Counted from the first letter of the stretch, positions 7,919 through 17,508 are shown. The stretch is 64,000 nt of DNA from 40-80 sp040394775 (GCA_040394775.1 JBEBRN010000003.1:14529-78528), one strand, 5' to 3'. Program-made: numbers and translations. The notes: a model not told the origin generated them from the letters alone.

Positions 7919-8533
7919 CTACTTCCCCTTTCCAGGTTCCCCAAAACTCCCATCTTTCTTTAAAATAAGCAGTAATTGGTCCTTTTGTTTCATTGCATTT
8001 TGGAGTGTCTTGACTTTCATCTGTCCAGAGAACGTGGCGGATTTGAGTTTTTGTGTTCCTTCGTACTTGAGTCGGAGCGTTTGGACGATGGTATCTCTTT
8101 CGTCAATCATGAATCGAGCTTCTTCTAGGTGTAGATTTTTGTCTTTGGCGAAAAGTTGTGGTTCGGTTATTTGATAGACATTAATATCGCCATTATTTTG
8201 AATAGAGAGAGCTAATATTTCCCAATGTTGCCCTTGTTTTCGGGTGTTTAAAACATAAATGTCTTTCGCTTTATATAGTTGCACGCTATCACTTAGGTAA
8301 GCTTTTTGATAAATGGTGTCAACTGTATTGTTCAGTGTATCTTTTTCAAATTCGATAAAAGAAATGCCATCTTTTTCTACTAACAGGCCTCCTTTTTCCA
8401 TCCATTTTCCACATAATTCGGGTGGAATTTCATGAAGAAGAACGCCGTCTTTTGGCTGTGGATCTTTAAAATAAACGCTGACGCAAGAGGAGAGAATAAA
8501 GAGTAATAGAACGAATATAAAAGAGGTTTTCAT
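7919..8533 (-). CDS. Predicted lipoprotein, unknown function
   Basis: A 204-residue protein with an N-terminal lipobox (FILSSC, followed by VSVYFKDPQP), so probably lipid-anchored to the envelope. The remainder is predicted mostly beta, with a GKWMEKGGLLVEKDG segment that resembles lipocalin-like or META-type small barrels, but I cannot assign a family. It is monocistronic. Confidence 0.55.
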   Translation of the reverse strand: MKTSFIFVLLLFILSSCVSVYFKDPQPKDGVLLHEIPPELCGKWMEKGGLLVEKDGISFIEFEKDTLNNTVDTIYQKAYLSDSVQLYKAKDIYVLNTRKQGQHWEILALSIQNNGDINVYQITEPQLFAKDKNLHLEEARFMIDERDTIVQTLRLKYEGTQKLKSATFSGQMKVKTLQNAMKQKDQLLLILKKDGSFGEPGKGK

Positions 8534-8691
8534 TTATGATTTGATGTTAAGATAAATAGAGTGGTGTGCTTTAAAAATATATTATTTCAAACTTAAACCA
8601 ATTTTATAAATTATCTGATAGAACGATGATTTTTAACATTTGTATTTTCAATTTCAAAGTTTTTTTGGTTTTAAATAATTGTCGTAAACAA

Positions 8692-8717
8692 AAAAAAGGC
8701 AGAATTACTGCCCTTTT
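8692..8717 (-). terminator. Rho-independent terminator
   Basis: A GGCAG/CTGCC stem (8698-8702 and 8708-8712), extended by A/T pairs. Read on the minus strand it ends in a run of seven T, just downstream of the collagen-like lipoprotein gene. Confidence 0.8.
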
Positions 8718-8733
8718 AAAATCGTATGTATAA

Positions 8734-9237
8734 TTAGTCTTTTAAATCAAGTACTTCTTTTACTTGTTTGAAATCTTTCCAATCTACTCCTGGGTTCGCT
8801 GCAATATTGCTTGAACTGATAGCTACCACTCTGAATGTTGGTGAACCTGGATGTGGAGGAGTTGAATTATCTGTATTTGAATTCAATAATGAGATATGTC
8901 CTATTTCATATCCAAAATAGGTCATGTTGTTACCGTTAATGTCTGGTAAAGCCCACCATTGAGAACCATATTTGACAAATACTTGTACTACACCAGTAGT
9001 TACTATGTCCTGAGTAATAGAAGGTACAGATATACCTGCACTCCAAGCAGCTCCTGTTTGTGTCCAATTTGAAATCACTACTTCGTTGGTTCCAATAACA
9101 TTTGCATTTCCGTCTGCTCCATCTGCACCTTTAGGGCCTTCTTTAAAGCAAGCTGTTAATGTCATCATCGATAAAAATAATAATCCGATGGTAAAAAATT
9201 TCATTGTTTTCATGTTGTTTAATAATTTTGTATTCAT
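8734..9237 (-). CDS. Lipoprotein with short collagen-like segment
   Basis: A 167-residue protein; ATGs at codons 9 and 12 are equally plausible starts and give a tighter signal peptide. The lipobox is MTLTAC. It is followed at once by Gly-X-Y triplets, GPKGADGADGNA, a short collagen-like stalk seen in many Bacteroidota lipoproteins. The C-terminal globular part (VVQVFVKYGSQWWALPDI) is beta-rich and unassigned. Probably surface- or periplasm-exposed. It is followed by a strong terminator and is monocistronic. Confidence 0.7.
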   Translation of the reverse strand: MNTKLLNNMKTMKFFTIGLLFLSMMTLTACFKEGPKGADGADGNANVIGTNEVVISNWTQTGAAWSAGISVPSITQDIVTTGVVQVFVKYGSQWWALPDINGNNMTYFGYEIGHISLLNSNTDNSTPPHPGSPTFRVVAISSSNIAANPGVDWKDFKQVKEVLDLKD

Positions 9238-9455
9238 TCACTTCCTACTCTTTCGGCTTTTCGGTACCGCCTTGTTCTTGAAATTTCTTTCACTTCCATT
9301 TCTAATAGAGGATAAAGTTATGAATTTTTAGTTAATTTTATGCGTTTTTTTAGAAAATTTTAAAATTTAACACTATTAATCGCATAACATATTGTGTAGA
9401 AGCTTTTTATTTATTTGACTTAGAAGGCAATCGAATGGTTGATCTTACTTGCTCC

Positions 9456-10058
9456 TTATAATCTATTTAAGTCGCTCACTTTTATCCATCCTTTGGTGGT
9501 CTTTTTACCATAAAACAGACAATATGCCCATTTTCCCTCTAGCTTCGTGACATACACTTTATCATTTTTGATGACGTATGCTTTTTGTCGGTTATCGGTT
9601 GATTTCGTTGAATAGAAATAGGCCTTAGGTGTCGCTATAAAACGTATTTGAGACCAAGGAATACTATCTAATGATTGAAATTCAACCGGTTCATCTACAA
9701 AATGCTGTACATTCCAACAGCCGCCGTGTTCTTCAGAAAGTTGTATGCTAATGGTTTTGTTATCGATGATTTCTAATGTGCCGCTTATAGTATCACCTAC
9801 AATAGTTCCTGGATAATAAGAGATGATTTTAGCTTTGTTGTCTTCCACAATTCCCACTAAATAGAAGATACAGGAGAATCGAGGACTTTCCATTTTTTCA
9901 TCCCAACCGGTATAGTTCTCAAAATAACCGGTCACTATAGAAGAATGCTCGTCATAGGCTAACCGTAGCCCGAAATTATATTCACCTGATATAAGATGTT
10001 GACTGAAAGAAATAGTGGAGAAGAGTAGGAAGGTGGTGATTGTGAGTATGGCTTTCAT
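9456..10058 (-). CDS. Exported protein with C-terminal SH3-like domain
   Basis: A 200-residue protein with a signal peptide (MKAILTITTFLLFSTISFSQ). The N-terminal 120 residues form an unassigned beta-rich domain with a GGCWNV cysteine. The last 60 residues (YFYSTKSTDNRQKAYVIK, then DKVYVTKLEGKWAYC and KGWIKVSDL) have the layout of a bacterial SH3-like domain, which generally binds peptides or cell wall. The function is unknown. The gene is flanked by same-strand neighbours at distances of 150-220 bp and is probably expressed alone. Confidence 0.65.
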   Translation of the reverse strand: MKAILTITTFLLFSTISFSQHLISGEYNFGLRLAYDEHSSIVTGYFENYTGWDEKMESPRFSCIFYLVGIVEDNKAKIISYYPGTIVGDTISGTLEIIDNKTISIQLSEEHGGCWNVQHFVDEPVEFQSLDSIPWSQIRFIATPKAYFYSTKSTDNRQKAYVIKNDKVYVTKLEGKWAYCLFYGKKTTKGWIKVSDLNRL

Positions 10059-10140
10059 TTTTACTGTTTTCTAGAATTAATTGTTTAAAGATAGTGACAG
10101 ATTTTATTTTTTGGCTGTTTCTGAGATTAATCTACAAAAA

Positions 10141-10170
10141 AAATCCCCTCGCCAAATGACGAAGGGATTT
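10141..10170 (-). terminator. Rho-independent terminator of repeat cargo gene
   Basis: AAATCCC (10141-10147) pairs with GGGATTT (10164-10170), with partial inner pairing. The minus-strand product continues into a T-run. It is very similar to the hairpin at 13739-13766. Confidence 0.75.
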
Positions 10171-10206
10171 TAAATTTATAAAAATAGTTCGTGTATTAGT
10201 GGAGCT

Positions 10207-12519
10207 TTAGTTTTTCACTAAACGTTCCATTTGAACTCCATTTTCAGTTTGAATTTGTAGTGTGTAAATACCAGCAGAAAATTCGTCTAAAGAAATGCTT
10301 TCTCCAGAATGGAAATCCGTATAAGTTTTGATTAATTTACCAGTTCCATCGTACAAGTGAATATTTACTTGATCAGCACCTGACATCATGATGGTAACTA
10401 TTCCAGATGTTGGGTTTGGATAAACTTTCACACCAAGATGTAGTGCCTCATTTTCATTTACAGTCGCATGATTCATTGATACGCAAGAAGACATTGTTTT
10501 ACAAATACCATCTGCAACTTCAACGGCATATTTTCCAATCTTAGGGACATCGAATGTTGCTCCTGTTGCTCCAGCAATGTATGCGTCTAGATCACAATCA
10601 ACCCAACGATATGTTAAGTTAGTTCCTGAAGAAACGGCTTCTAACTTATCGTTATTTACCACATTCGCCGTAACTGAAAGGGTTCCAATTGTTAATATCA
10701 AAGTTGCAGTAGAATCACAACCCGCCGCATTTGTGGTGGTAAAAGTGTATGTTCCACTAGTTGTACGTGTAATTCCGTTCCATAAAAATGAATTACATGC
10801 CGTTTTGGTCGTTGTACTTGTTGTTGGTTGGTTAATCGTTAAATGTAATGTTACTATAGAGTCACAACCATTCGTACTTCCATTTGGAAAAACATGTGTT
10901 GGTGTACCAGAAGTGGTATAATCTGTACCATACCAATTAAAAGTCTCACATGCTATTACTGTTGTGTCACTTGTTGCTGGTTGAATGATGGTTAAATGTA
11001 ACGTAACTGTTGAATCACAACCTGCCGCGTTTCCATTTGGAAAAACGTGTGTAGGCGTACCAGAAGTGGTATAATCTGTACCATACCAATTAAAAGATTC
11101 ACATACTATTGCTGTTGTGTCACCAGTTGTTGGTTGATTGATGGTTAAATGTAAGGTAACGATAGAGTCACAACCATTCATACTTCCATTTGGAAAAACG
11201 TGTGTTTGTGTTCCAGAAGTCGTATAATCTGTACCGTACCAATTGAATGATTCACATGCTGTCGCTGTTGTATCACCCGTTGTTGGTTGGTTGATCGTTA
11301 AATGTAAGGTAACCGTAGAATCACAACCTGCCGCGTTTCCATTTGGAAAAACGTGTGTAGGCGTACCAGAAGTGGTATAATCTGTACCATACCAATTAAA
11401 AGATTCACATACTATTGCTGTTGTGTCACCAGTTGTTGGTTGATTGATGGTTAAATGTAAGGTAACGATAGAGTCACAACCATTCATACTTCCATTTGGA
11501 AAAACGTGTGTTTGTGTTCCAGAAGTCGTATAATCTGTACCGTACCAATTGAATGATTCACATGCTGTCGCTGTTGTATCACCCGTTGTTGGTTGGTTGA
11601 TCGTTAAATGTAAGGTAACCGTAGAATCACAACCTGCCGCGTTTCCATTTGGAAAAACGTGTGTAGGCGTACCAGAAGTGGTATAATCTGTACCATACCA
11701 ATTAAAAGATTCACATACTATTGCTGTTGTGTCACCAGTTGTTGGTTGATTGATGGTTAAATGTAAGGTAACGATAGAGTCACAACCATTCATACTTCCA
11801 TTTGGAAAAACGTGTGTTTGTGTTCCAGAAGTCGTATAATCTGTACCGTACCAATTGAATGATTCACATGCTGTCGCTGTTGTATCACCCGTTGTTGGTT
11901 GGTTAACAGTAACATCTATTTGAGAATATTTACTTTCACATCCACTAGCATCAGCCTGTGTTACCCAATAACTAGTAACTCCAGGAGTAGAAGTGTTAGG
12001 CGTAACCGTTGCAGAATAATTATCACCATTTACACTCGTATACCATTTTAAGGTTTCTCCAGTACCAGTAAAAGTTGCTGATAATGGAGAGGCTATATTT
12101 CCTTGACATTCAAAAACATCTGAAACAGTTGGTCCGCTCGCTGCTGTAGTCACAACAATTCCAACATGTGCATTTGTTGTGTGCCAAGTACTTGCATTTG
12201 ATGTTACTTGCACGGAAGTTACGGGAATATATGACGTTAAATCTATAGTTTGAGGACTGAAATCACCTATATACATACCGTTTACCGTTAAACTAAATGT
12301 TCCACTACTCCATACAGTTCCATCCCAAATTCCCGCATCACCAATTAAATAAACCTCTTCTTGGCAAGTTGAAAAATTATTTAGTGTAACGCTTGCAACA
12401 GTACCAGCTCCTTCAGCTGCACCTGCATTATAATTCAAGGTGTCTGATTGTGCGTTTAGATTGGAAGAAAATAAAGCACACAATAGTATACTTATTAAAA
12501 TGAGAAATTGTTTTTTCAT
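10207..12519 (-). CDS. T9SS type A cargo protein with tandem 51-residue repeats
   Basis: A 770-residue exported protein with a signal peptide (MKKQFLILISILLCALFSSNLNAQ). Residues 25-130 form a beta-sandwich-like domain. An Ig-like segment follows (about 130-208). Residues 209-565 hold seven 51-residue units, each with a cysteine near position 10, a WYGTDYTTSGT core and a GCDS-VTLHLTINQP end. A diverged eighth unit covers about 566-613. The first six units are three almost identical dimers. The C-terminal 80 residues (VKVYPNPTSGIVTI, ending MERLVKN) are the T9SS type A sorting domain (Por_Secre_tail), so the protein should be exported by type IX secretion and anchored or released at the surface. 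The ligand is unknown; a stalk or adhesin role is inferred from repeat architecture. Confidence 0.9.
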   Translation of the reverse strand: MKKQFLILISILLCALFSSNLNAQSDTLNYNAGAAEGAGTVASVTLNNFSTCQEEVYLIGDAGIWDGTVWSSGTFSLTVNGMYIGDFSPQTIDLTSYIPVTSVQVTSNASTWHTTNAHVGIVVTTAASGPTVSDVFECQGNIASPLSATFTGTGETLKWYTSVNGDNYSATVTPNTSTPGVTSYWVTQADASGCESKYSQIDVTVNQPTTGDTTATACESFNWYGTDYTTSGTQTHVFPNGSMNGCDSIVTLHLTINQPTTGDTTAIVCESFNWYGTDYTTSGTPTHVFPNGNAAGCDSTVTLHLTINQPTTGDTTATACESFNWYGTDYTTSGTQTHVFPNGSMNGCDSIVTLHLTINQPTTGDTTAIVCESFNWYGTDYTTSGTPTHVFPNGNAAGCDSTVTLHLTINQPTTGDTTATACESFNWYGTDYTTSGTQTHVFPNGSMNGCDSIVTLHLTINQPTTGDTTAIVCESFNWYGTDYTTSGTPTHVFPNGNAAGCDSTVTLHLTIIQPATSDTTVIACETFNWYGTDYTTSGTPTHVFPNGSTNGCDSIVTLHLTINQPTTSTTTKTACNSFLWNGITRTTSGTYTFTTTNAAGCDSTATLILTIGTLSVTANVVNNDKLEAVSSGTNLTYRWVDCDLDAYIAGATGATFDVPKIGKYAVEVADGICKTMSSCVSMNHATVNENEALHLGVKVYPNPTSGIVTIMMSGADQVNIHLYDGTGKLIKTYTDFHSGESISLDEFSAGIYTLQIQTENGVQMERLVKN
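10978..11895 (-). repeat. Coding tandem repeat, three 306-bp units
   Basis: Three head-to-tail 306-bp units within the cargo gene, each encoding a pair of 51-residue modules (A-type TATACESF and B-type TAIVCESF). Landmarks at 11015, 11321 and 11627 are exactly 306 bp apart, and the units look essentially identical at DNA level. A more diverged half unit follows at 10825-10977. Confidence 0.9.
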
Positions 12520-12592
12520 AATTAAAATAATAATTTTTTACAATTTTAGAAGTAAATTTTAAAAAAACCTAATAATACTTTCTTTATTATAA

Positions 12593-12633
12593 AAAAGTGT
12601 CAACTTATTTGTTAAAAATATGTTGACACTTTT
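12593..12633 (-). terminator. Terminator hairpin
   Basis: A perfect 12-bp inverted repeat (12593-12604 with 12622-12633, core AAGTGTCAAC) with a 17-nt loop. On the minus strand it ends in TTTTTT, just downstream of the lipoprotein gene that stops at 12689. Confidence 0.75.
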
Positions 12634-12688
12634 CTATGAATAGAGATATAGAAATTTCTATTTCCCTATGACTCTACGTGATTATGTT

Positions 12689-13633
12689 TTATTGAATATA
12701 GGGAATCATGCCTCTTAAACCCATGTCTACAACAGCTTCACCTTTTGTAGCATCCCACTTTCCATTACTGTTATTGTCTTCCCATTCAAAACTTTTGTTG
12801 GTAGACATGGATACTTTAATGATAATATCTTGGGTTTCATTTCCGGTGATTACCAATTTATTATTAGCAAATTTACCAGTTACCAAACAAGACCCAGCTG
12901 GAATCGGTGAACTTCCTGCAATTGGATTGACAACAGTTGTTGCACCAGCAGGAGATTGTCCAGTAGAAGTGTAGTTTAGAGGATAACCTTGGATGTTTGC
13001 TTTGGTCTCAAATCCCCAATAGCCTTGCTTTCTATTACCATTCACTGAAATTGTTTCCGTTTTGATTTTATAATTTGTGATGTACGAGTTAAAACCGATG
13101 AAACTAGCGATTGTACCTGGATATTCTTGTTGAATCACCATATCAGGCATTCCTTGAATAGCAATAGTTGTGTCTAAGTAATACTTGACATCAAAATTCT
13201 GATAACCTACTGAAACTCTCAAGTATTCATATTCACCAGGTGTTAAATCCTTTAATGGAATGGAAAAAAATGTTTCACCTTTCCCAACTATTTTAGTTTT
13301 TGAGAAGACAATTGCTGTTGCACCACCAAGTGTTGTTTCTTCAGCATGATAAATAACAGATCCTTGACCAACAGGAGTGTATGCACCTTGAGCTAATTCA
13401 ATATAATGCGCCGTCATGGTATTCATAGTTGGATTTTGTGCACCGTGTCCGCTAGGTACACTAACTGGTTGGCCAAAAGCATCTAGTCGGACTTGAGTAG
13501 AATCAAAATCATATTGAAAAATAAGACGAGGACCAGATTCCTCAACTGGTGTGATTGGTGTTGGATCCTCTTTTTTGCAAGCAGTGATGGCAAGAATAGT
13601 GAACGCACCAATTAGAAAGATTGATTTTTTCAT
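12689..13633 (-). CDS. Predicted lipoprotein in T9SS island, unknown function
   Basis: A 314-residue protein with a lipobox (LAITAC, then KKEDPTPI) and a proline-rich linker. The mature part contains RLIFQYDFDSTQVRLDAFGQ, a histidine-containing TAHYIELAQG segment and VIYHAEETTLGGATAI, which recall a lineage-specific flavobacterial lipoprotein group whose function I do not know. The C-terminal EWEDNNSNGKWDATKGE segment is a DxNxNGxWD calcium-binding-like turn. It has its own -7 box and terminator, so it is a single-gene unit between two T9SS-related genes. Confidence 0.6.
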   Translation of the reverse strand: MKKSIFLIGAFTILAITACKKEDPTPITPVEESGPRLIFQYDFDSTQVRLDAFGQPVSVPSGHGAQNPTMNTMTAHYIELAQGAYTPVGQGSVIYHAEETTLGGATAIVFSKTKIVGKGETFFSIPLKDLTPGEYEYLRVSVGYQNFDVKYYLDTTIAIQGMPDMVIQQEYPGTIASFIGFNSYITNYKIKTETISVNGNRKQGYWGFETKANIQGYPLNYTSTGQSPAGATTVVNPIAGSSPIPAGSCLVTGKFANNKLVITGNETQDIIIKVSMSTNKSFEWEDNNSNGKWDATKGEAVVDMGLRGMIPYIQ

Positions 13634-13650
13634 AAGTTTATTTTGAGAAA

Positions 13651-13658
13651 CAAAGGTA
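13651..13658 (-). promoter_or_regulatory. -7 promoter box for lipoprotein gene
   Basis: CAAAGGTA, the complement of TAnnTTTG, 17 bp upstream of the start at 13633. Confidence 0.5.
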
Positions 13659-13738
13659 AAGATTGTTTTTTAAATTTCTTGTACAACGTTATAATTAAAC
13701 ACTTGTTACACATCTTTTTTTGAAAGTAAGAAACAAAA

Positions 13739-13766
13739 AATCCCCTCATCTTTCGACGAAGGGATT
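13739..13766 (-). terminator. Terminator of PorP operon
   Basis: AATCCC (13739-13744) pairs with GGGATT (13761-13766), followed on the minus strand by TTTTTTGTTT. It lies 20 bp after the PorP/SprF stop codon. Confidence 0.75.
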
Positions 13767-13786
13767 CCTATCTTTTCAATTATTTC

Positions 13787-14836
13787 TTATTCTTCTGTTG
13801 TTTCAATCACGTCTGAATTTTCTTGTGGGGCAATTTTGTCTGCTTCTCTCGCTGCCGCTTTTTTGGATTTACCGAAGTAAATACCTAGCTGAACTTCGTG
13901 TGTTCCAGCGGTAGAAATACGAGTAGATTTTGCACTGTATTCAAAAGCATAGCTAACGTATAAGTTTTTCAAGAAGTTCAATCCAACAGATGCTACGAAT
14001 GAACGAGATGTTCTATATTGAAGCCCTAACCAAACATACTTATAATGGAAATTTGCTCCTAAGTCCGCACTAATTGGCGCACCCTTTACAGCGCGTAACA
14101 TCGCAAATGGTTCGATAACAAAATTATTCGCCACGTCCCATTTGTAAGATGAGTAAACCATCCAATGGCTATTCATTTTACTAACAAAATAGGCGTCACT
14201 GAAGTTAAATTTGTTGCCGAGTAGTTGTGTTCCACTAACACCAACGGTTAATCGTTCAGTATACACCACTAAACCAGCTTGTAAATCTAAATTGTTTTGA
14301 CTCCAACGTGAACCAAAACTTTGTAATACGTCATCAGCTTCTGTATAAACAACCACCTTTGATGGATTTATTCCGATATTATTCCAGCCTAAACCTAAAC
14401 CAGCACCAAAATTAATTGTGCTTGTCAAAGGAAGATGAACAGCATAAGATGCCATAACTCCCGTTTTTTGAAAAGGTCCTATTCCGTCGCTAATAAACCG
14501 TCCACCGATAACATGTTTGTAGCTACCAACACTATTCAATGGCGGCGCATACATCATTTCACCATCTGGATTAAATACCTGAGCTGCTTTTTTGTTGTCC
14601 TTAAAGCGAATAGAAGTACTACCAGATAAAAACATAGTGACAGGATTTCCATCTGTGCTAATGTGCTGATTGCGGTATCCTAAATCAATTTGTGAAAACT
14701 CTGTCAAACCACCAGCTGCTGGATTGAATAAAAATGGATTGTGTGTATAATTTCCAAATTGGAACTCTTGTTGTGCAAAAGCAGACGTAACGCCAAACGT
14801 TAATGCACTTAATAAGATGATTTTAAAATTCTTCAT
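13787..14836 (-). CDS. PorP/SprF-family T9SS membrane protein
   Basis: A 349-residue protein with a signal peptide (ending SAFAQQ) followed by the diagnostic NPFLFNPAAGGL and QIDLGYRNQ of the PorP/SprF family. The rest is a series of beta strands fit for an outer-membrane barrel. The family partners with type B cargo proteins during type IX export and surface attachment; in Flavobacterium, SprF is needed for secretion of the adhesin SprB. Here it lies 11 bp after a type B cargo gene, the expected pair. It carries a charged, non-barrel C-terminal tail (KAAAREADKIAPQENSDV). Confidence 0.92.
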   Translation of the reverse strand: MKNFKIILLSALTFGVTSAFAQQEFQFGNYTHNPFLFNPAAGGLTEFSQIDLGYRNQHISTDGNPVTMFLSGSTSIRFKDNKKAAQVFNPDGEMMYAPPLNSVGSYKHVIGGRFISDGIGPFQKTGVMASYAVHLPLTSTINFGAGLGLGWNNIGINPSKVVVYTEADDVLQSFGSRWSQNNLDLQAGLVVYTERLTVGVSGTQLLGNKFNFSDAYFVSKMNSHWMVYSSYKWDVANNFVIEPFAMLRAVKGAPISADLGANFHYKYVWLGLQYRTSRSFVASVGLNFLKNLYVSYAFEYSAKSTRISTAGTHEVQLGIYFGKSKKAAAREADKIAPQENSDVIETTEE

Positions 14837-14847
14837 ATCTAAATAAA

Positions 14848-17481
14848 TTAACGAATGATACTAATTGGCCCTCTCAACAATTCACCACTACCATTGTTCA
14901 AATCGATGACATAGTAATAAGTACCTACTGGTAATGCTTTTCCTTTATGCGTTCCTTCCCACGGTTGAGAATATCCTTCGGACTCAAACACGACACTTCC
15001 CCATCGGTTGATAATAGTGACTTTACAATCAGGATATTTAATGTTCAAGCCGTCAATCACGAACATATCATTTTTACCGTCTTGGTTAGGTGTGATTAAG
15101 GTTGGAATAACAAATTCTTTACCGTCACAATTGTTATAAGTTAATACTAGCGTATCATTCACAACGCCACAATAGGGGCTGCTGAAAGAATAGATAATAA
15201 CATTTGTCCCTAATTTATAATCGGTTAACTGAGTGGATGGATTTGATTCATCGGTAAACGAACCATTTCCTTGTTCAAAATACCACGCAGCATTTACACC
15301 TTCGTAGGGAGCAGATCCAATTAAATCAAGCGTTACTTTTTCACATATGGTGGTGTCATCAGGGAAGTTTAAAATTTCAGGAGCTGCCATTCTAAACAAC
15401 TTAATGGAATCACTAGTCGATGGACAAGTACCATTTGAAACCGTATAATAGAAAGTGTACCATCCACCATCTAGCGTGTTGATGGTTGCGTTGTGATTCG
15501 TTGAATTGACAATCGTTACAGTCGGATTATCACACGTCCACTTCCCTGTTCCAACAAGTGGTAACTGAGAGGAAAGAATAATCGTTCCAGGATTACACTT
15601 ATACGACGTATCATTAGCGATTGACGCTTGAGATGGCAAAGCATAATTTTTGATAATTAATGTCGATGATGTGTCTCCACAATGTTGCGTAGACGTTTTC
15701 CAGATAACTATATTATCACCAGTAGCCAATCCAGAAACAGTTGTAGATTCTTGTGTTGGATTTGCAATTGTTAAAGTGGAACCACTTGGTAGCGTCCATT
15801 GTCCTGTTCCTGATGTCAATGGAACGACAGCAATAGTTGCGGATGTTTGATTACAAACTTCAACAGGGCTCTCGATAAAAGTTGGGGTTTCTGGAGAAGG
15901 GAAAACAGTTACTGTAAATGCACATGTTGCTATATTTCCAGAAGAATCCCGTGCTTCATACTTTAAATTTGTCGTTCCAACAGGGAAAATATCACCCGAA
16001 TTCAATCCTGTGTTATCTGCTTTAAAAATACCATAATCACAGTTGTCGGTAGCGGTTAAATTAGGAAAAGTAATCAATGAATCACAAGTGCTAATATTCG
16101 TAGGACATGCAGTGAAAACAGGCACTTCCGTTTCGATTACGTGAATATTAAATGAACACTCAGCATTATTACCTGACTCATCTCTAACTTTTAATGTGAT
16201 GATATTTGTTCCAGCATGAACGATATCTCCAGCACTCGGGTATTGATTGGTTGGAAGCAGATTACAATTATCTGCTACTGTTGCTTCAAGTGTGTAGTCT
16301 AGCAACGTGAAATCACAAGAGGTACCATTGCTAATTGTTTTGTCACTTGGACAAACAATCGTGGGGTCAATCGTATCAGTTGGAATTGTTTTTACAATAC
16401 AAGTTCCAATATTTCCTTGTTCATCTTCAACGAAAATAGTTACATTTTGAGCGCCTGTGATGGCTGTTCCAATAGCTGGATTTTGAGAGATAACAAAACT
16501 AGACGTAGAGCAATTATCGGTAATTGTCACTATTTGATCTTCTAAATCGGGAAGTGTATAATCACAACTAGAATTATTGGTGGTAATAGTGGTAGAATAA
16601 TTACAATTTACAATCGGCTTAATCGTATCAATTAACTCAATCGTCATCATACACGTTTCTTGATTGCTTGCAGCATCTTTCACGGTAAAAGTGATGACCG
16701 CGTTATTCGAAATTGCTTCTCCAATATCAGGACTTTGAGAAATCGATAAATTAGCAATTGGTGTACAGTTATCATTCACGGTTACTAATCCTTTTAAATC
16801 GAAAAGAACAGTTGAACAACTTGAATCGCCATAAATAGCAGCGTATGTTGCAGGGCAAGTAATGGTAGGTTTAACAAAATCCAATCCTTTTACCACAAAT
16901 TTGTCTACTGCAATTGGCAAACCAGCAACGGTGTTGTCGTCAAAAGAAAAACGGAATCCGATTTGAAAATTTTGGCTGTTAAGTGACGTTGGCAAGGCAT
17001 AACTACCACCAGACCAACTATTCGAAACACCTAATGCGGACAATGTTATCCAAGGAGACGTAGTGTTTAAGCGATACACGATCGAAGCTACATCATTGGC
17101 GTCGTTAGGAGCAAAACGATAGTCAAAAGTGACCACTAAGTTTTCGCCACAACCTGTGTAGTTGATAGTTTGATATGCCATAATTGTGTCTTTTCCACTT
17201 GCTGAGGGCTTGTAGGCGTACGACAATTGTGAGCCAAGTGAACAATCCGTTCCAACCCCTGTCATTGGCGCAACATATAGTGCAGCGTTACCAGACGATG
17301 GAAATGAATTTGTGGCACATTCACCGATAATGAAGTGATTATTATTCGCTCCGTTTTCAAATGTCCAACCGAGGTTTGATTCAAAGTTATCATCATACAA
17401 ATTATAGTACTGACCAAACACGGGAACACTCAGGAAACTTATCAGGAATAATAAAAGATAGTGTAATCGAAATGCTTTCAT
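14848..17481 (-). CDS. HYR-repeat T9SS type B cargo protein
   Basis: An 877-residue protein with a signal peptide (MKAFRLHYLLLFLISFLSVPVFG). Residues about 25-200 form a jelly-roll-like domain. Four HYR-type repeats follow (about 205-530), each with paired cysteines, for example CTPIANLSISQSP and DESGNNAECSFNIHV; then come Ig-like repeats to about 790. The C-terminal segment (VIPTLITPNQDGKNDMFVI, then INRWG and PVGTYYYVID) is the gliding-motility-associated CHU_C type B sorting domain. It is exported by type IX secretion and probably displayed with the help of the adjacent PorP/SprF. HYR repeats usually serve adhesion. Ligand unknown. Confidence 0.9.
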   Translation of the reverse strand: MKAFRLHYLLLFLISFLSVPVFGQYYNLYDDNFESNLGWTFENGANNNHFIIGECATNSFPSSGNAALYVAPMTGVGTDCSLGSQLSYAYKPSASGKDTIMAYQTINYTGCGENLVVTFDYRFAPNDANDVASIVYRLNTTSPWITLSALGVSNSWSGGSYALPTSLNSQNFQIGFRFSFDDNTVAGLPIAVDKFVVKGLDFVKPTITCPATYAAIYGDSSCSTVLFDLKGLVTVNDNCTPIANLSISQSPDIGEAISNNAVITFTVKDAASNQETCMMTIELIDTIKPIVNCNYSTTITTNNSSCDYTLPDLEDQIVTITDNCSTSSFVISQNPAIGTAITGAQNVTIFVEDEQGNIGTCIVKTIPTDTIDPTIVCPSDKTISNGTSCDFTLLDYTLEATVADNCNLLPTNQYPSAGDIVHAGTNIITLKVRDESGNNAECSFNIHVIETEVPVFTACPTNISTCDSLITFPNLTATDNCDYGIFKADNTGLNSGDIFPVGTTNLKYEARDSSGNIATCAFTVTVFPSPETPTFIESPVEVCNQTSATIAVVPLTSGTGQWTLPSGSTLTIANPTQESTTVSGLATGDNIVIWKTSTQHCGDTSSTLIIKNYALPSQASIANDTSYKCNPGTIILSSQLPLVGTGKWTCDNPTVTIVNSTNHNATINTLDGGWYTFYYTVSNGTCPSTSDSIKLFRMAAPEILNFPDDTTICEKVTLDLIGSAPYEGVNAAWYFEQGNGSFTDESNPSTQLTDYKLGTNVIIYSFSSPYCGVVNDTLVLTYNNCDGKEFVIPTLITPNQDGKNDMFVIDGLNIKYPDCKVTIINRWGSVVFESEGYSQPWEGTHKGKALPVGTYYYVIDLNNGSGELLRGPISIIR

Positions 17482-17508
17482 TCTTATTTAGATAATGTTA
17501 GTGAAGTG

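Noticed and set aside
10577..10921. Plus-strand ORF opposite the T9SS cargo gene
   Set aside because: Shadow of the repeat region; low-complexity V/P translation with no motifs, wholly inside a clear minus-strand gene.
10978..11895. Regular tandem array suggesting CRISPR
   Set aside because: 306-bp period in frame with a cargo protein; no short repeat/spacer pattern and no cas genes.
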